Positions 43,738 through 52,042 are shown, counted from the first letter of the stretch. The stretch: DNA of 64,000 nt from Microvirga sp. KLBC 81 (GCF_003075415.1 NZ_QDAH01000015.1:1-64000); one strand, 5' to 3'. The notes: generated by a model from the letters alone, not told the origin. A program made the numbers and translations.

Positions 43738-44820
43738 ATGGCTGTCGCAGCCTCAACCGAGGGCGCGCCGTTGGCGCGCCTGCCTGAAGCCCAATCGCCT
43801 CAAATCCGGTCTCAGACCCTGGTCCGCACATGGATCTATACGCTCGCAACTTTGGTCGTGCTGATGGTCGCCGTTGGCGGAGCGACCCGCCTGACAGGCT
43901 CTGGCCTGTCGATCACGGAATGGAAGCCGGTCACCGGCGCGATTCCGCCGCTCACGGAACAGGCCTGGCAAGCAGAGTTCGAGAAGTACCGGCAGATCTC
44001 GCAATATGAGCTCGTGAACAAGGGCATGACCCTTTCCGAGTTCAAGTTCATCTATGCCTGGGAATGGGGGCACCGTCAGCTCGGCCGTCTCATCGGTTTG
44101 GTCTTCTTCCTACCGTTGGTGTGGTTCTGGGTGCGCGGCATCATCAAGGGAAGGCTAGCCCTGACGCTGCTCGGCATCGGCGCGCTCGGCGGACTGCAAG
44201 GCACCATCGGCTGGATCATGGTGGCCTCAGGGTTGGAGCCCGGCATGACGGCTGTCGCGCCCATCAAGCTCGCGCTGCACCTGACGGTCGCCAGCATCAT
44301 TCTCGCGTGCCTGGTCTGGGTGGCGGCCGGACTGAAAGACCGCAGCGCTTCTCGGCCTGAGAAAAGCGCAGGCTATGCGCCCCGCATTCTCGTCGGTCTG
44401 ATCCTGTTGCAGATTGCTCTGGGCGGTCTCGTCGCCGGCTCGAAAGCCGGGTTGACCTACAACACCTGGCCGCTCATGGACGGGGCATTCGTCCCATCCT
44501 CGTCGGCTCTGTTCGTGGTGAAGCCCTGGATCGAGAACTTCGTCGACAACGTGCTGCTCGTTCAGTTCAACCACCGCGTGGTGGCGTACGTGCTCGTCGC
44601 CTTTGCCCTTTGGCATGCCTGGGACATGCGCCGCAGAGCGCAGGGCTCGGGTGCGGCGCGCCGTGCGACTGGAATGGCATTTCTCGCGTTTGCCCAGATG
44701 GGCCTCGGCATCGTGACGCTGCTGCTCGCGGTGCCGCTCTGGGCCGGATTGGCGCATCAGGTCTTTGCGATGGCTGTTCTCGCGATGGCCGTGGTTCATG
44801 CACGAGTGAGTGCCGCTTAA
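43738..44820 (+). CDS. ctaA: Heme A synthase (COX15/CtaA)
   Basis: A 360-residue inner-membrane enzyme that oxidises the methyl group of heme O to give heme A for cytochrome c oxidase. About eight helices are visible. The heme-ligand histidines lie in FIYAWEWGHRQLGRLIGLVF, LALHLTVASIILACLVW, NHRVVAYVLVAFALWHAWDM and GLAHQVFAMAVLAMAVVHAR. GATRLTGSGLSITEWKPVTG near the N-terminus is diagnostic. The start is uncertain among ATGs at 43726 and 43738; longer starts add residues without family character. It is divergent from the DUF2842 gene. Confidence 0.94.
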   Translation: MAVAASTEGAPLARLPEAQSPQIRSQTLVRTWIYTLATLVVLMVAVGGATRLTGSGLSITEWKPVTGAIPPLTEQAWQAEFEKYRQISQYELVNKGMTLSEFKFIYAWEWGHRQLGRLIGLVFFLPLVWFWVRGIIKGRLALTLLGIGALGGLQGTIGWIMVASGLEPGMTAVAPIKLALHLTVASIILACLVWVAAGLKDRSASRPEKSAGYAPRILVGLILLQIALGGLVAGSKAGLTYNTWPLMDGAFVPSSSALFVVKPWIENFVDNVLLVQFNHRVVAYVLVAFALWHAWDMRRRAQGSGAARRATGMAFLAFAQMGLGIVTLLLAVPLWAGLAHQVFAMAVLAMAVVHARVSAA

Positions 44821-44827
44821 AAGAGAA

Positions 44828-44848
44828 GGGCGGCCCTGACGGCCGCCC
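44828..44848. terminator. Bidirectional terminator between ctaA and DUF1236 gene
   Basis: GGGCGGCC (44828-44835) pairs with GGCCGCCC (44841-44848) across a 5-base loop. The minus strand continues into a pyrimidine-rich CTTCTCTTTT run, so it should end the convergent DUF1236 transcript and may stop ctaA as well. Confidence 0.7.
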
Positions 44849-44871
44849 AAACTTCATCATGCCACTAGAAA

Positions 44872-45288
44872 TTAGCGGATGACCTGGACGATGCGGCGGG
44901 TGCCGGGATCGACCAGAACCGGGGTGTCGTTGACCACCGTGTAGCGGTACTGGGTCACGCCGTACTCAGCGGGAACCTCATAGTACTGCACGCCTGAAGC
45001 AGGCAGGGTAGCGCCCACACGAACCTCTTCCGTATAGCGGTAGGAGGGAACGCCCTGAGTCACGACATACTGACGGAAGCGGGGCTGTGCATCACCGGCA
45101 AGGCCGCCAACGATCGCGCCCGTCACGCCGCCAACGGCCGCACCGATCGGGCCGCCGACGATTGCGCCGCCAACGGCACCCGTCGCTGCGCCAGCGGCCG
45201 CGCCACCAGCTGCCGGGTCCTGGGCGAATGCGCCAACCGGGGCCAGAGCCACGAGAAGAGCGCCTGCAAAAAGAATCTTCTTAGACAT
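44872..45288 (-). CDS. DUF1236 family exported protein
   Basis: A 138-residue protein with a clear signal peptide (MSKKILFAGALLVALAPVGA, cleaved near AFA/QD), a glycine/alanine-rich segment (GAVGGAIVGGPIGAAVGGVT) and a C-terminal DUF1236-like domain (FRQYVVTQGVPSYRYTEEVR, then VPAEYGVTQYRYTVVNDTPV and RRIVQVIR). DUF1236 proteins are envelope proteins of Rhizobiales of unknown function, sometimes stress-linked. GGAG lies 7 nt before the ATG. It is convergent with ctaA across a bidirectional hairpin. Confidence 0.82.
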   Translation of the reverse strand: MSKKILFAGALLVALAPVGAFAQDPAAGGAAAGAATGAVGGAIVGGPIGAAVGGVTGAIVGGLAGDAQPRFRQYVVTQGVPSYRYTEEVRVGATLPASGVQYYEVPAEYGVTQYRYTVVNDTPVLVDPGTRRIVQVIR

Positions 45289-45716
45289 GTGTCAGCTCCA
45301 TTCACTGGTGAAGTCGGGAGCTTAACGACCAGGCTTAGGTGTGGTTCCGACATTGATAGAGAGTTTCAAAAGGCCGACATCTCAAGGAATTAATCCTCTT
45401 TTCTTTCCTGCTTGCGGATCCAAATCATCATTCTTCTATTGAATCCTGGGACCTCGCCTGTGCAATTCCGGCCCTTTTTTCGAACGTTGATCTCCATGTC
45501 GCGGCAGACAGGGAGGGTTGCTCAAAGCTCGGCTTTCAGGTGCTTCCGTTGCGGCATGATCTTGCGCTTGAAAACCGGCGCTCTGCTTGGGGATATACAC
45601 AGAGTGATCAAAGGTGGAATTAGGAAATCAGGTCTTGTTCTGCTACAGATGAACAATATTAAGCTCGCGTTAACCAGGGGCGGCGGGCTTTGATAGGCTT
45701 ATGAGGAGTCTCAGGC
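45289..45716. other. Gene-free region between DUF1236 and parA-like genes
   Basis: 428 bases with no credible gene. An open frame at 45412-45693 lacks a ribosome binding site and family character, and I leave it out. The AT-rich tract around 45385-45430 probably serves the DUF1236 promoter. GAGGAG just before 45717 is the ribosome binding site of the ParA-like gene. Confidence 0.5.
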
Positions 45717-46394
45717 ATGAATGTGCTGGTCTTTGCTTCGCGGAAAGGCGGCTCGGGTAAGAGCACGCTCGCTGCACATCTCGCGAGCTATATTGCCAAT
45801 CCTACCCGCAGGACGCTGCTGATCGACAACGATCCGCAGGGGTCGCTGTCGCTATGGCACAAGATCCGCCATCAGGAACATCTCGGCCTCAAGCACAATG
45901 TGCGCAACCTTGGCGAAACTCTGAAAGAGGCCAAGCGCGAAGGTTATGAGTGGGTTCTGGTCGACACGCCGCCCAACAAGTCCCACATCGTTGCCGAGTC
46001 CATCAGGCACGCCACGCTTGTGATCGTCCCCACCCGGGCCAGCCTGTTCGACATCGCGGCCCTGCAGGATACGGTCGCTATCGCGCGTGAGCTGCGCAAG
46101 CCCTACGCTGCCGTGATCAATGCCGCTCCGGCCAAGCACGGGGATGCGGAGTCTCCCGTGGTGGCTGATGCCCGCGGCGCTCTCAATGCGCTGCAGGTCC
46201 CCGTCTGGGCGGGCCAGATCACCCATCGCCCCGAACTGACCCTTGCGCTGGCAACCGGTGAGGGGGCAAAGGAGTACGAGCCGAACTCGCAGGGCGCCGA
46301 GGAAATCGGGCGCCTATGGATAGCGCTGGAGCGTTCGCTCAACGCCATTCACAACACCTACAAGAAGACCGGCGGCTCCTCGCGCGCGGCGTAA
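45717..46394 (+). CDS. Orphan ParA/MinD-like ATPase
   Basis: A 225-residue ATPase with the deviant Walker A KGGSGKST (residues 10-17), characteristic of ParA/MinD proteins that form ATP-dependent dimers. LLIDNDPQGSLSLWHKI matches the Walker A-prime region, and EWVLVDTPPNKSHIVAESIR the Walker B strand. There is no N-terminal DNA-binding domain and no ParB-like gene next door, so it is an orphan of the type that positions protein complexes or DNA. Partner and cargo are unknown. GAGGAG lies 8 nt before the ATG. A strong terminator follows. Confidence 0.88.
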   Translation: MNVLVFASRKGGSGKSTLAAHLASYIANPTRRTLLIDNDPQGSLSLWHKIRHQEHLGLKHNVRNLGETLKEAKREGYEWVLVDTPPNKSHIVAESIRHATLVIVPTRASLFDIAALQDTVAIARELRKPYAAVINAAPAKHGDAESPVVADARGALNALQVPVWAGQITHRPELTLALATGEGAKEYEPNSQGAEEIGRLWIALERSLNAIHNTYKKTGGSSRAA

Positions 46395-46417
46395 TTGCAG
46401 CCTGGGTTGGTCAAAAC

Positions 46418-46444
46418 AAAAAGGCGGCTTTCAGCCGCCTTTTT
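46418..46444 (+). terminator. Intrinsic terminator
   Basis: AAAAAGGCGGCT (46418-46429) pairs perfectly with AGCCGCCTTTTT (46433-46444) across TTC. A textbook terminator for the ParA-like gene; the run of A on the other strand lets it work in both directions. Confidence 0.93.
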
Positions 46445-46461
46445 GTTGCTGACTTCTCCCA

Positions 46462-46549
46462 CTTCGTCATAGCCGCACTTGTTGCGGCCATCCACGTCCT
46501 GGATGACTAAGGCGTGGATGTCCGGGGGACAAGCCCGGGCATGACGAAG
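46462..46549. repeat. Composite inverted repeat, type 2 copy 1
   Basis: Outer arms CTTCGTCAT (46462-46470) and ATGACGAAG (46541-46549) enclose inner arms CATCCACG (46489-46496) and CGTGGATG (46513-46520). The first half carries GCCGCACTTGTTGCGGCCAT, the second TCCGGGGGACAAGCCCGGGC. The same two halves occur in opposite order and orientation near 62.1 kb. Confidence 0.75.
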
Positions 46550-46561
46550 AAGCGCGAAGGT

Positions 46562-47845
46562 TTAAGCCGCGTCCAGAGCCTGATTGAGATCCTCGATCAG
46601 GTCTTCCGTGTCCTCAAGGCCGATAGAGAGGCGCACTACCTCCGGGCCGGCACCGGCCTGAGTCTTTTGCTCGTCGGTGAGCTGGCGGTGCGTGGTCGAG
46701 GCTGGGTGGATTACCAGCGAGCGCGTATCGCCGATATTGGCAAGATGCGAGAACAGCTTGAGGTTCGACACGAGCTTCACGCCTGCCTCGTAGCCGCCCT
46801 TCAGGCCGAAGGTGAACACCGCGCCTGCTCCCTTCGGGCAGTACTGCTTGGCGAGGTTATGATAACGGTCCGAGCGCAGGCCCGGATAGCTGACCCAGGA
46901 CACCTTGCTATGGTTCGCCAGATGCTCGGCAACGGCGAGAGCATTGTCTGAATGGCGCTGCATGCGCAGTGGCAGGGTCTCGATGCCGTTGAGAATCAGG
47001 AAGGCGTTGAAGGGCGAGAGGGCAGGACCGAGATCGCGCAGGCCGAGCACGCGGGCGGCAATGGCGAAGCCGAAATTGCCGAAGGTCTCGCCCAGCACCA
47101 TGCCGCCGTATTCGGGGCGGGGCTTGGAGAGCATGGGATAGCGGTCATCGCCGGCGAAGTTGAACGAGCCGCCATCCACGATCAGGCCGCCAACCGAGTT
47201 GCCGTGACCGCCAAGGAACTTGGTGGCCGAGTGCACGATGATGTCGGCGCCATGCTCGAAGGGACGGATCAGGTACGGCGAGGCCATCGTGTTGTCCACG
47301 ATGAACGGAATGCGATGCTTCTTGGCGATAGCCGCGATGGCCTGCAAGTCGACGATTACGCCACCCGGATTGGCGATCGATTCGACGAAGATCGCCTTGG
47401 TCTTCGGCGTGACGGCTGCCTCGAAGGTCGAGGGATCATCGGAATCGGCCCAGACCACGTTCCATCCGAAGTTCTTGTAGGCATGATTGAACTGGTTGAT
47501 CGAGCCGCCATAGAGCTTCTTGGCGGCGATGAACTCATCGCCCGGTTGAAGCAGCGTGTGGAAGGTCAGGAACTCCGCCGCGTGGCCAGATGCGACGGCG
47601 AGAGCTGCCGTGCCGCCCTCAAGCGCCGCGACGCGCTCCTCCAGAACGGAGCAGGTAGGATTGCCGATGCGCGAATAGATGTTGCCGAAAGCCTGCAGGC
47701 CGAAGAGAGACGCCGCGTGATCAACGTCGTCGAACACGAAGGACGTGGTCTGATAGATCGGCGTGGCACGGGCGCCGGTCGCGGCGTCGGGGGCGGCCCC
47801 CGCATGAATGGCGAGCGTGTTGAAGCCTGGCAGACGGTCAGACAT
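46562..47845 (-). CDS. metY: O-acetylhomoserine aminocarboxypropyltransferase (MetY-type)
   Basis: A 427-residue PLP enzyme of the Cys/Met metabolism family, expected to make homocysteine directly from O-acetylhomoserine and sulfide. The PLP lysine is K209 in [50 protein letters not shown] and [10 protein letters not shown] are family signatures. The length of about 430 residues, with the extended C-terminal [20 protein letters not shown], favours MetY over MetZ or cystathionine enzymes. No SAM riboswitch of a type I know was recognised upstream. An inverted repeat lies at 47891-47907. Confidence 0.92.
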   Translation of the reverse strand: MSDRLPGFNTLAIHAGAAPDAATGARATPIYQTTSFVFDDVDHAASLFGLQAFGNIYSRIGNPTCSVLEERVAALEGGTAALAVASGHAAEFLTFHTLLQPGDEFIAAKKLYGGSINQFNHAYKNFGWNVVWADSDDPSTFEAAVTPKTKAIFVESIANPGGVIVDLQAIAAIAKKHRIPFIVDNTMASPYLIRPFEHGADIIVHSATKFLGGHGNSVGGLIVDGGSFNFAGDDRYPMLSKPRPEYGGMVLGETFGNFGFAIAARVLGLRDLGPALSPFNAFLILNGIETLPLRMQRHSDNALAVAEHLANHSKVSWVSYPGLRSDRYHNLAKQYCPKGAGAVFTFGLKGGYEAGVKLVSNLKLFSHLANIGDTRSLVIHPASTTHRQLTDEQKTQAGAGPEVVRLSIGLEDTEDLIEDLNQALDAA

Positions 47846-47890
47846 TGGTGGGAGCCCTTTTCCTTTGGGGATGATGTTCTGTTCTCTTTA

Positions 47891-47907
47891 AAGAACGAAA
47901 CGTTCTT
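47891..47907. promoter_or_regulatory. Inverted repeat upstream of metY
   Basis: AAGAACG-AAA-CGTTCTT, a perfect 7-bp inverted repeat with 3-base centre, about 46 bases upstream of the metY start and between metY and the preceding gene. It could be an operator or an mRNA hairpin in the metY leader. Confidence 0.35.
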
Positions 47908-47940
47908 CCGGTCAAGGAGCACTGAAGGTTCCCTTTTAAA

Positions 47941-48465
47941 CTATGGGCGATTGAGCCCGAGCTTCTGGAAGCCCTTGCCGGAGAGAACAGGCTTCTTTGA
48001 GCTGATCATCCGTGAGTTCACGCCCTGCCAGGAGATCTCGCCCGAGAGACGGCCGAACTCGATCTTGGGGCAGCGGTCCATCACGACCTTCAGGCCCTTG
48101 GCCTCCGCCCTGGCGGCAGCCTCGTCGTTGCGGACGGAGAGCTGCATCCAGAGCACCTTCGGCAGGGGATCGAGAGCAAGGGCCTCGTCCGTTATCGGGC
48201 CTGCGGCCTCCGAATTGCGGAAGATCTCAACCATGTCGATAGGGCCGGGCACTTCGGCGAGTGAGCCATAGACCTTCTTGCCGAGCAGCTCGGTGCCGGC
48301 GATCCCCGGATTGACGGGGATGACGTCATAGCCCCGCTCCAGCAGGTACTTGGTGACGATCCAGCTCGGGCGGGCGGGGCTCGCCGAGGCGCCCACGAGC
48401 GCGATGGTCTTCACGGTGTTGAGAATGCCGCGGATGTAATCGTTTGGGTAATTGCTGTGATCCAT
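47941..48465 (-). CDS. CoA-binding domain protein
   Basis: A 174-residue protein with a Rossmann-like CoA-binding domain of the YccU type. VKTIALVGASASPARPSWIV (about residues 18-37) is the nucleotide-binding loop, followed by YDVIPVNPG and KVYGSLAEVPGPIDMVEIFR. MDRCPKIEF near the C-terminus is conserved in this family. Its physiological role is not established; it binds CoA or acyl-CoA in related proteins. The ATG at 48465 is preferred over an earlier one because MDHSNYPND fits the usual start. It precedes metY by 95 bases and diverges from a thioesterase gene. Confidence 0.85.
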   Translation of the reverse strand: MDHSNYPNDYIRGILNTVKTIALVGASASPARPSWIVTKYLLERGYDVIPVNPGIAGTELLGKKVYGSLAEVPGPIDMVEIFRNSEAAGPITDEALALDPLPKVLWMQLSVRNDEAAARAEAKGLKVVMDRCPKIEFGRLSGEISWQGVNSRMISSKKPVLSGKGFQKLGLNRP

Positions 48466-48536
48466 GGCGGGAACGTATGGGAAAGGGCAGGGCAGTTCAA
48501 CGAGCATCGTGAAAAATGGCATCTCATCACCCGATC

Positions 48537-48953
48537 ATGAGCAAGGACGAACTGACCGGCTTCCTGGATCGGGAGTTCCCCCAGATCCATGAAGGCGGGC
48601 AGACCTTCTTCGTCGATGAGATCGGGCCGCTCCGTGCACGGATGCGCATGGATTATCACGACCGCCACTTGCGCCCCGGCGGCACCATCTCAGGCCCCTC
48701 CATGATGACCTTGGCGGATCTCGCGCTCTATGCAGCGATCCTCGCCCATATCGGCCCCGTAGCGCTCGCCGTTACCACGAGCCTCAACTTCAATTTCCTC
48801 AGAAAGCCCGAGCCCCGTGCCCTGATCGCCGATTGCAGGTTGCTCAAGCTCGGCAAGCGCCTTGCCGTGGGAGAGGTTTCGATCTTCTCCGAAGGCAGCC
48901 CCGATGTGGTCTGCCACGCGACCGGAACCTATTCGATCCCGAATCGCCGATAG
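48537..48953 (+). CDS. PaaI-type hotdog thioesterase
   Basis: A 138-residue single hotdog-fold protein. LRPGGTISGPSMMTLADLAL carries the PaaI-like catalytic region, followed by LAVTTSLNFNFLRKPEPRAL and GEVSIFSEGSPDVVCHATGT. It should hydrolyse acyl-CoA or aryl-CoA thioesters in the cytoplasm. The adjacent divergent CoA-binding protein makes a CoA theme, but operon partnership cannot be shown. The ATG at 48537 is used; an in-frame ATG at 48516 is possible, and neither has a strong ribosome binding site. Confidence 0.86.
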   Translation: MSKDELTGFLDREFPQIHEGGQTFFVDEIGPLRARMRMDYHDRHLRPGGTISGPSMMTLADLALYAAILAHIGPVALAVTTSLNFNFLRKPEPRALIADCRLLKLGKRLAVGEVSIFSEGSPDVVCHATGTYSIPNRR

Positions 48954-48970
48954 GAGTGGCACGTCTGCCC

Positions 48971-49609
48971 TTATTGGGAGGCCTGCTGCTGGGCGGCCAC
49001 CAGAGCATCGTCAATCTCCCGCGCGCGGATGGCGGCTGGCCGTGAATTGATCCGCCCCCAATAGGCCTCGAAGGCGGGACGCTTCTCGAGCGTACCGAAC
49101 ATCATGCCCCAGCCGATCTGCGAGCCGACATAGACATCCGCTGCGCTGAAGCGGTCGCCGGCAATGTATTCGAATTGGGTGACGGCATATTCCAGGGCGT
49201 TCGTGACGTCTTCGATGCAGCCATAGCCGACCATGCCACGTCGTTCATCCGGCACCTGAAACCCAAGAGCTTTGTTGCTCAGACAAGCCTCGACAGGTCC
49301 GGCGGCAAAGAACATCCAGCGGTAATATGGTCCACGGCGGGAATCGCCAGGCAGAGGCGCAAGCCCCGCCTCAGGAAAGGCATCGGCCAGATAGGCGCAG
49401 ATGGCGGCCGCTTCCGTAACAACTGTGCCCTTGTGAATGATCGTCGGCACTTTCCCCATTGGATTGAAGGCGAGGTAGTCCGGACTCTTCATGGAGGTTC
49501 CGAACTGCAGAATCTCTGTCTTGTAAGGGCGGCCAGCCTCCTCGAGCATCCAGCGGACGATCCGTCCGCGTGACTTGGGATGGGTGTAGAAGATGAGATC
49601 GTCAGCCAT
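48971..49609 (-). CDS. Glutathione S-transferase family protein
   Basis: A 212-residue cytosolic-type GST. The N-terminal thioredoxin-like domain opens LIFYTHPKSRGRIVRWMLEE, where Ser in KSRGR may activate glutathione, and has the cis-proline site MGKVPTIIH and the gamma-glutamyl-binding VVTEAAAICAYLADAFPE. The C-terminal helical domain includes RFSAADVYVGSQIGWGMMFG, the usual N-capping motif. The substrate is unknown. It is convergent with the thioesterase gene, and divergent from rplM with 281 bases between. Confidence 0.9.
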   Translation of the reverse strand: MADDLIFYTHPKSRGRIVRWMLEEAGRPYKTEILQFGTSMKSPDYLAFNPMGKVPTIIHKGTVVTEAAAICAYLADAFPEAGLAPLPGDSRRGPYYRWMFFAAGPVEACLSNKALGFQVPDERRGMVGYGCIEDVTNALEYAVTQFEYIAGDRFSAADVYVGSQIGWGMMFGTLEKRPAFEAYWGRINSRPAAIRAREIDDALVAAQQQASQ

Positions 49610-49778
49610 GGTTGTTTCCTCATAGAACAGAGCAGGCGAGAGGACGATAGCTGTACAGTTCGAAATGGCAAATCACGTGTGGTCCTATAATACCACAAGT
49701 TAGGTAATTAGATACCGCATGTACATAAAGCATTGTTTCTTTTATGTTTTTTGCTGCCGTCGTTGTGCATAAACGCCG

Positions 49779-49807
49779 TTGACTTGCGGGCGCAAAATCA
49801 CTAAACA
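49779..49807 (+). promoter_or_regulatory. Predicted sigma-70 promoter of rplM-rpsI
   Basis: A -35 box TTGACT (49779-49784) and a -10 box TAAACA (49802-49807) are separated by 17 bases. Transcription would start near 49814, just before a hairpin at 49819-49837, giving a leader of about 77 bases for rplM. Confidence 0.6.
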
Positions 49808-49818
49808 CCACTCACTCG

Positions 49819-49837
49819 CCGCCGCATTTCGCGGCGG
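49819..49837 (+). terminator. Leader hairpin of rplM (possible attenuator)
   Basis: CCGCCGC (49819-49825) pairs with GCGGCGG (49831-49837) across ATTTC, followed by TTTGTCGTTTTT. It lies almost at the predicted transcription start of rplM. It could be a terminator of readthrough from upstream or part of an autogenous L13/S9 leader. Confidence 0.5.
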
Positions 49838-49890
49838 TTTGTCGTTTTTCAGAACCTGAGCCCCGACGGGCTCCAACGGGAAACAGCGCA

Positions 49891-50355
49891 ATGAAGACTA
49901 CGACTTCGCTGAAGCCCGCCGAGGTCGAGAAGAAGTGGGTTGTGATCGACGCGAAGGGCCTCGTTGTGGGCCGTCTCGCGACGATCGTGGCGATGCGCCT
50001 GCGTGGCAAGCACAAGGCAAGCTACACGCCCCACGTCGACTGCGGCGACAATGTTATCGTCATCAACGCCGACAAGGTGGTGTTCACCGGCCGCAAGCGC
50101 GAGCAGAAGGTGTACTATCACCACACCGGTTATCCGGGCGGCATCAAGGAGCGCACCGCCAAGTTCATCCTGGACGGCCGCTTCCCTGAGCGCGTGGTCG
50201 AGAAGGCTGTGGAGCGCATGCTCCCCCGCGGCCCGCTTTTCCGCCAGATCATGGGCAACCTGCGCGTCTACGGCGGCGCTGAGCATCCGCATACCGCTCA
50301 GCAGCCGGAGGTGCTCGACGTGGCTGCTCTCAATGCCAAGAACGTGAGGGCCTAA
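49891..50355 (+). CDS. rplM: 50S ribosomal protein L13
   Basis: A 154-residue ribosomal protein L13, of normal bacterial size. [20 protein letters not shown] near the N-terminus is diagnostic, as are [40 protein letters not shown] and the C-terminal [20 protein letters not shown]. It binds 23S rRNA early in large-subunit assembly. It is followed 3 bases later by rpsI, the near-universal order, so both are co-transcribed. GGGAAA lies upstream of the ATG. Confidence 0.98.
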   Translation: MKTTTSLKPAEVEKKWVVIDAKGLVVGRLATIVAMRLRGKHKASYTPHVDCGDNVIVINADKVVFTGRKREQKVYYHHTGYPGGIKERTAKFILDGRFPERVVEKAVERMLPRGPLFRQIMGNLRVYGGAEHPHTAQQPEVLDVAALNAKNVRA

Positions 50356-50358
50356 TCC

Positions 50359-50835
50359 ATGGCGACCCTTCAGTCTCTCGCCGATCTGGGTCAGAACGCC
50401 CAGGCCGCCGCTCCGGAAGCTCCGAAGCATGTCCAGAAGCTCGACTCCCTTGGTCGCGCTTACGCCACCGGCAAGCGTAAGGACGCTGTCGCCCGCGTGT
50501 GGATCAAGCCCGGTTCCGGCAAGATCACCATCAACGACCGCGCTGTCGAGGTTTACTTCGCTCGTCCGGTTCTCCGCCTGATCCTGTCGCAGCCGCTGCA
50601 GATCGCTCAGCGCGAAGGCCAGTACGACATTGTCGTGAACGTCAACGGCGGCGGCCTCTCCGGTCAGGCCGGTGCGGTCCGTCACGGCCTCGCGAAGGCG
50701 CTGACCTACTACGAGCCGGAGCTTCGCGGCCCGCTCAAGAAGGAAGGCTTCCTGACCCGCGATCCGCGCGTCGTCGAGCGTAAGAAGTACGGCAAGAAGA
50801 AAGCTCGCCGCAGCTTCCAGTTCTCGAAGCGCTAA
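50359..50835 (+). CDS. rpsI: 30S ribosomal protein S9
   Basis: A 158-residue ribosomal protein S9. An alphaproteobacterial N-terminal extension (about 30 residues) precedes the conserved core [20 protein letters not shown], then [20 protein letters not shown]. The C-terminus, [17 protein letters not shown], is the basic tail that reaches the P-site tRNA in ribosomes; the usual ending is SKR, as here. It follows rplM by 3 bases, with GAGGG as ribosome binding site, and ends before a strong terminator. Confidence 0.98.
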   Translation: MATLQSLADLGQNAQAAAPEAPKHVQKLDSLGRAYATGKRKDAVARVWIKPGSGKITINDRAVEVYFARPVLRLILSQPLQIAQREGQYDIVVNVNGGGLSGQAGAVRHGLAKALTYYEPELRGPLKKEGFLTRDPRVVERKKYGKKKARRSFQFSKR

Positions 50836-50858
50836 TCGCCTCAAGACTGTACATTTCG

Positions 50859-50887
50859 AAAAGGGCGGCTCTCGGGCCGCCCTTTTT
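50859..50887 (+). terminator. Intrinsic terminator of rplM-rpsI
   Basis: AAAAGGGCGGC (50859-50869) pairs with GCCGCCCTTTT (50876-50886) across TCTCGG, with a T-run at the end. A textbook terminator for the ribosomal operon. Confidence 0.93.
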
Positions 50888-50927
50888 GTTACAATGCGCC
50901 TATCTCAAGGCCCAACAGCCCTCCCGC

Positions 50928-51053
50928 GTCATGGCCGGGCTTGTACCGACCATCTCGATCCGGAAAAGCGACGTACCTTTCTAAACGAGATCACCGGCAC
51001 GAGGCTGGTAATGACGTGAGAGGGTGTCATTCCGCCGAGCGGCCCCGGAATGA
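50928..51053. repeat. Fragments of two intergenic repeat families
   Basis: GTCATGGCCGGGCTTGTACC (from 50928) is a partial copy of the type 2 repeat. Further on, TCATTCCG (51027-51034) and CGGAATGA (51046-51053) form an 8-bp inverted repeat of another style, common in Rhizobiales intergenic DNA as I recall. The gap between rpsI and the nucleotidyltransferase gene contains nothing else. Confidence 0.5.
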
Positions 51054-51060
51054 TGGAGAC

Positions 51061-51972
51061 TTATTGCGCCTTCGCCAGCTTTTCCTCGCAGATGGCGCGC
51101 ACGATGTCCCGTAGCACCGCGACGCGCTCGCCAAGCCAGACTAACTCCTCTGTCGTGATGGTGTAGTGCTTGGAATAGCGCGCATCGACGTAGGCGCGCT
51201 TGAGCTTCTGAAAGAAGCGCCGCGCCCTCCGCGTATTGCGTGGCCAAGCCTCGATCAGGCGCGCGTCGAGCTTTTCGCTCATGTCTCGAAGCTTCTCGAT
51301 GTTGTGCAGTTTTGGCGTGTAGAGCGTCAGCACCAGCAGCGTGCAGTGATAGAGACGCTCGGTGGCCTGGTGGAGTTCGAAGGCTGCTTTATTGAAGCGT
51401 CCCTTGCCTAGATTGCTACTGAAGTCATCGAAAAATTCACCGGCACTGGTAAACCAATAATCGAAATACCCTTTCGCCTCCTCATGCGCCGCTTCGGGTG
51501 AGAGCGGCTTTGGCTCAGCGAAGGGATGGCCCTCGGCCTCGTAGAGCACGATGCCCTCACGCACGATGTCCATGAAGAAGTAGCGGCCGCGCGAGAGCTG
51601 ATCGTTCACGTCGCCCAAGCTGTGCACGATGAACTGGATCGGGTGGTACATGGGGTTGATCAAGTTCTGGCGAAGGAGGCGGTCCTCTGCGCCTTCCCAA
51701 TAATCGGGATCGGCGAATTCTTCGCCGTTGACCACCACGAGCAGGTCGTAATCGGAGACATAGCCGGTCACCGGATCGCGCACCGCCTTGCCGCGCGCCT
51801 GGGAGCCGTAAAGGATCACCTTGAGGATGCGCCCGTTCTTGCGCTCGGACGAGAGCTTGCCTTTCAATGCCTCCTCGAACTCGGCAAAGAGCACGTCGAG
51901 CGCCCGGCGTAGGTCGCGCTGCTGCTGCTCCGGGAGATGATCGAGTTCGCTGTGCATGCCCTTGAGTGTCAT
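51061..51972 (-). CDS. Nucleotidyltransferase-HEPN fusion protein
   Basis: A 303-residue protein with two domains. The N-terminal nucleotidyltransferase has VILYGSQARGKAVRDP (residues 53-68; GS core at 56-57) and the metal-binding SDYDLLVVV (73-81), a Pol-beta-like active site. The C-terminal HEPN-like helical domain (about 180-300) contains ELHQATERLYHCTLLVLTLY and YVDARYSKHYTITTEELVWL. Separate MNT-HEPN pairs form toxin-antitoxin systems; here they are fused. The canonical RX4-6H RNase motif is not obvious (RYSKH gives only three residues between). ATG at 51972 has AAGGGA 5 nt upstream; a longer frame has no support. Confidence 0.82.
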   Translation of the reverse strand: MTLKGMHSELDHLPEQQQRDLRRALDVLFAEFEEALKGKLSSERKNGRILKVILYGSQARGKAVRDPVTGYVSDYDLLVVVNGEEFADPDYWEGAEDRLLRQNLINPMYHPIQFIVHSLGDVNDQLSRGRYFFMDIVREGIVLYEAEGHPFAEPKPLSPEAAHEEAKGYFDYWFTSAGEFFDDFSSNLGKGRFNKAAFELHQATERLYHCTLLVLTLYTPKLHNIEKLRDMSEKLDARLIEAWPRNTRRARRFFQKLKRAYVDARYSKHYTITTEELVWLGERVAVLRDIVRAICEEKLAKAQ

Positions 51973-52042
51973 AAAGTCCCTTCCATGCCTAGAGCATCCT
52001 TCTTCAGGGGTGAAGGGCGTTTCGGCTCTCAGGATGGGCTTG

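Noticed and set aside
45412..45693. A 93-codon open frame with a CFRCGM motif
   Set aside because: No ribosome binding site, low-complexity start, and no recognisable family; it lies in an AT-rich control region.
47846..47940. Possible SAM riboswitch in front of metY
   Set aside because: Checked by eye against the SAM-II and other SAM patterns I remember; no conserved core was found, only the simple inverted repeat at 47891-47907. A covariance-model search would be decisive.
51061..51972. Toxin-antitoxin locus
   Set aside because: Both domains are in one protein and no second small gene lies beside it, so a two-gene toxin-antitoxin call is not supported.
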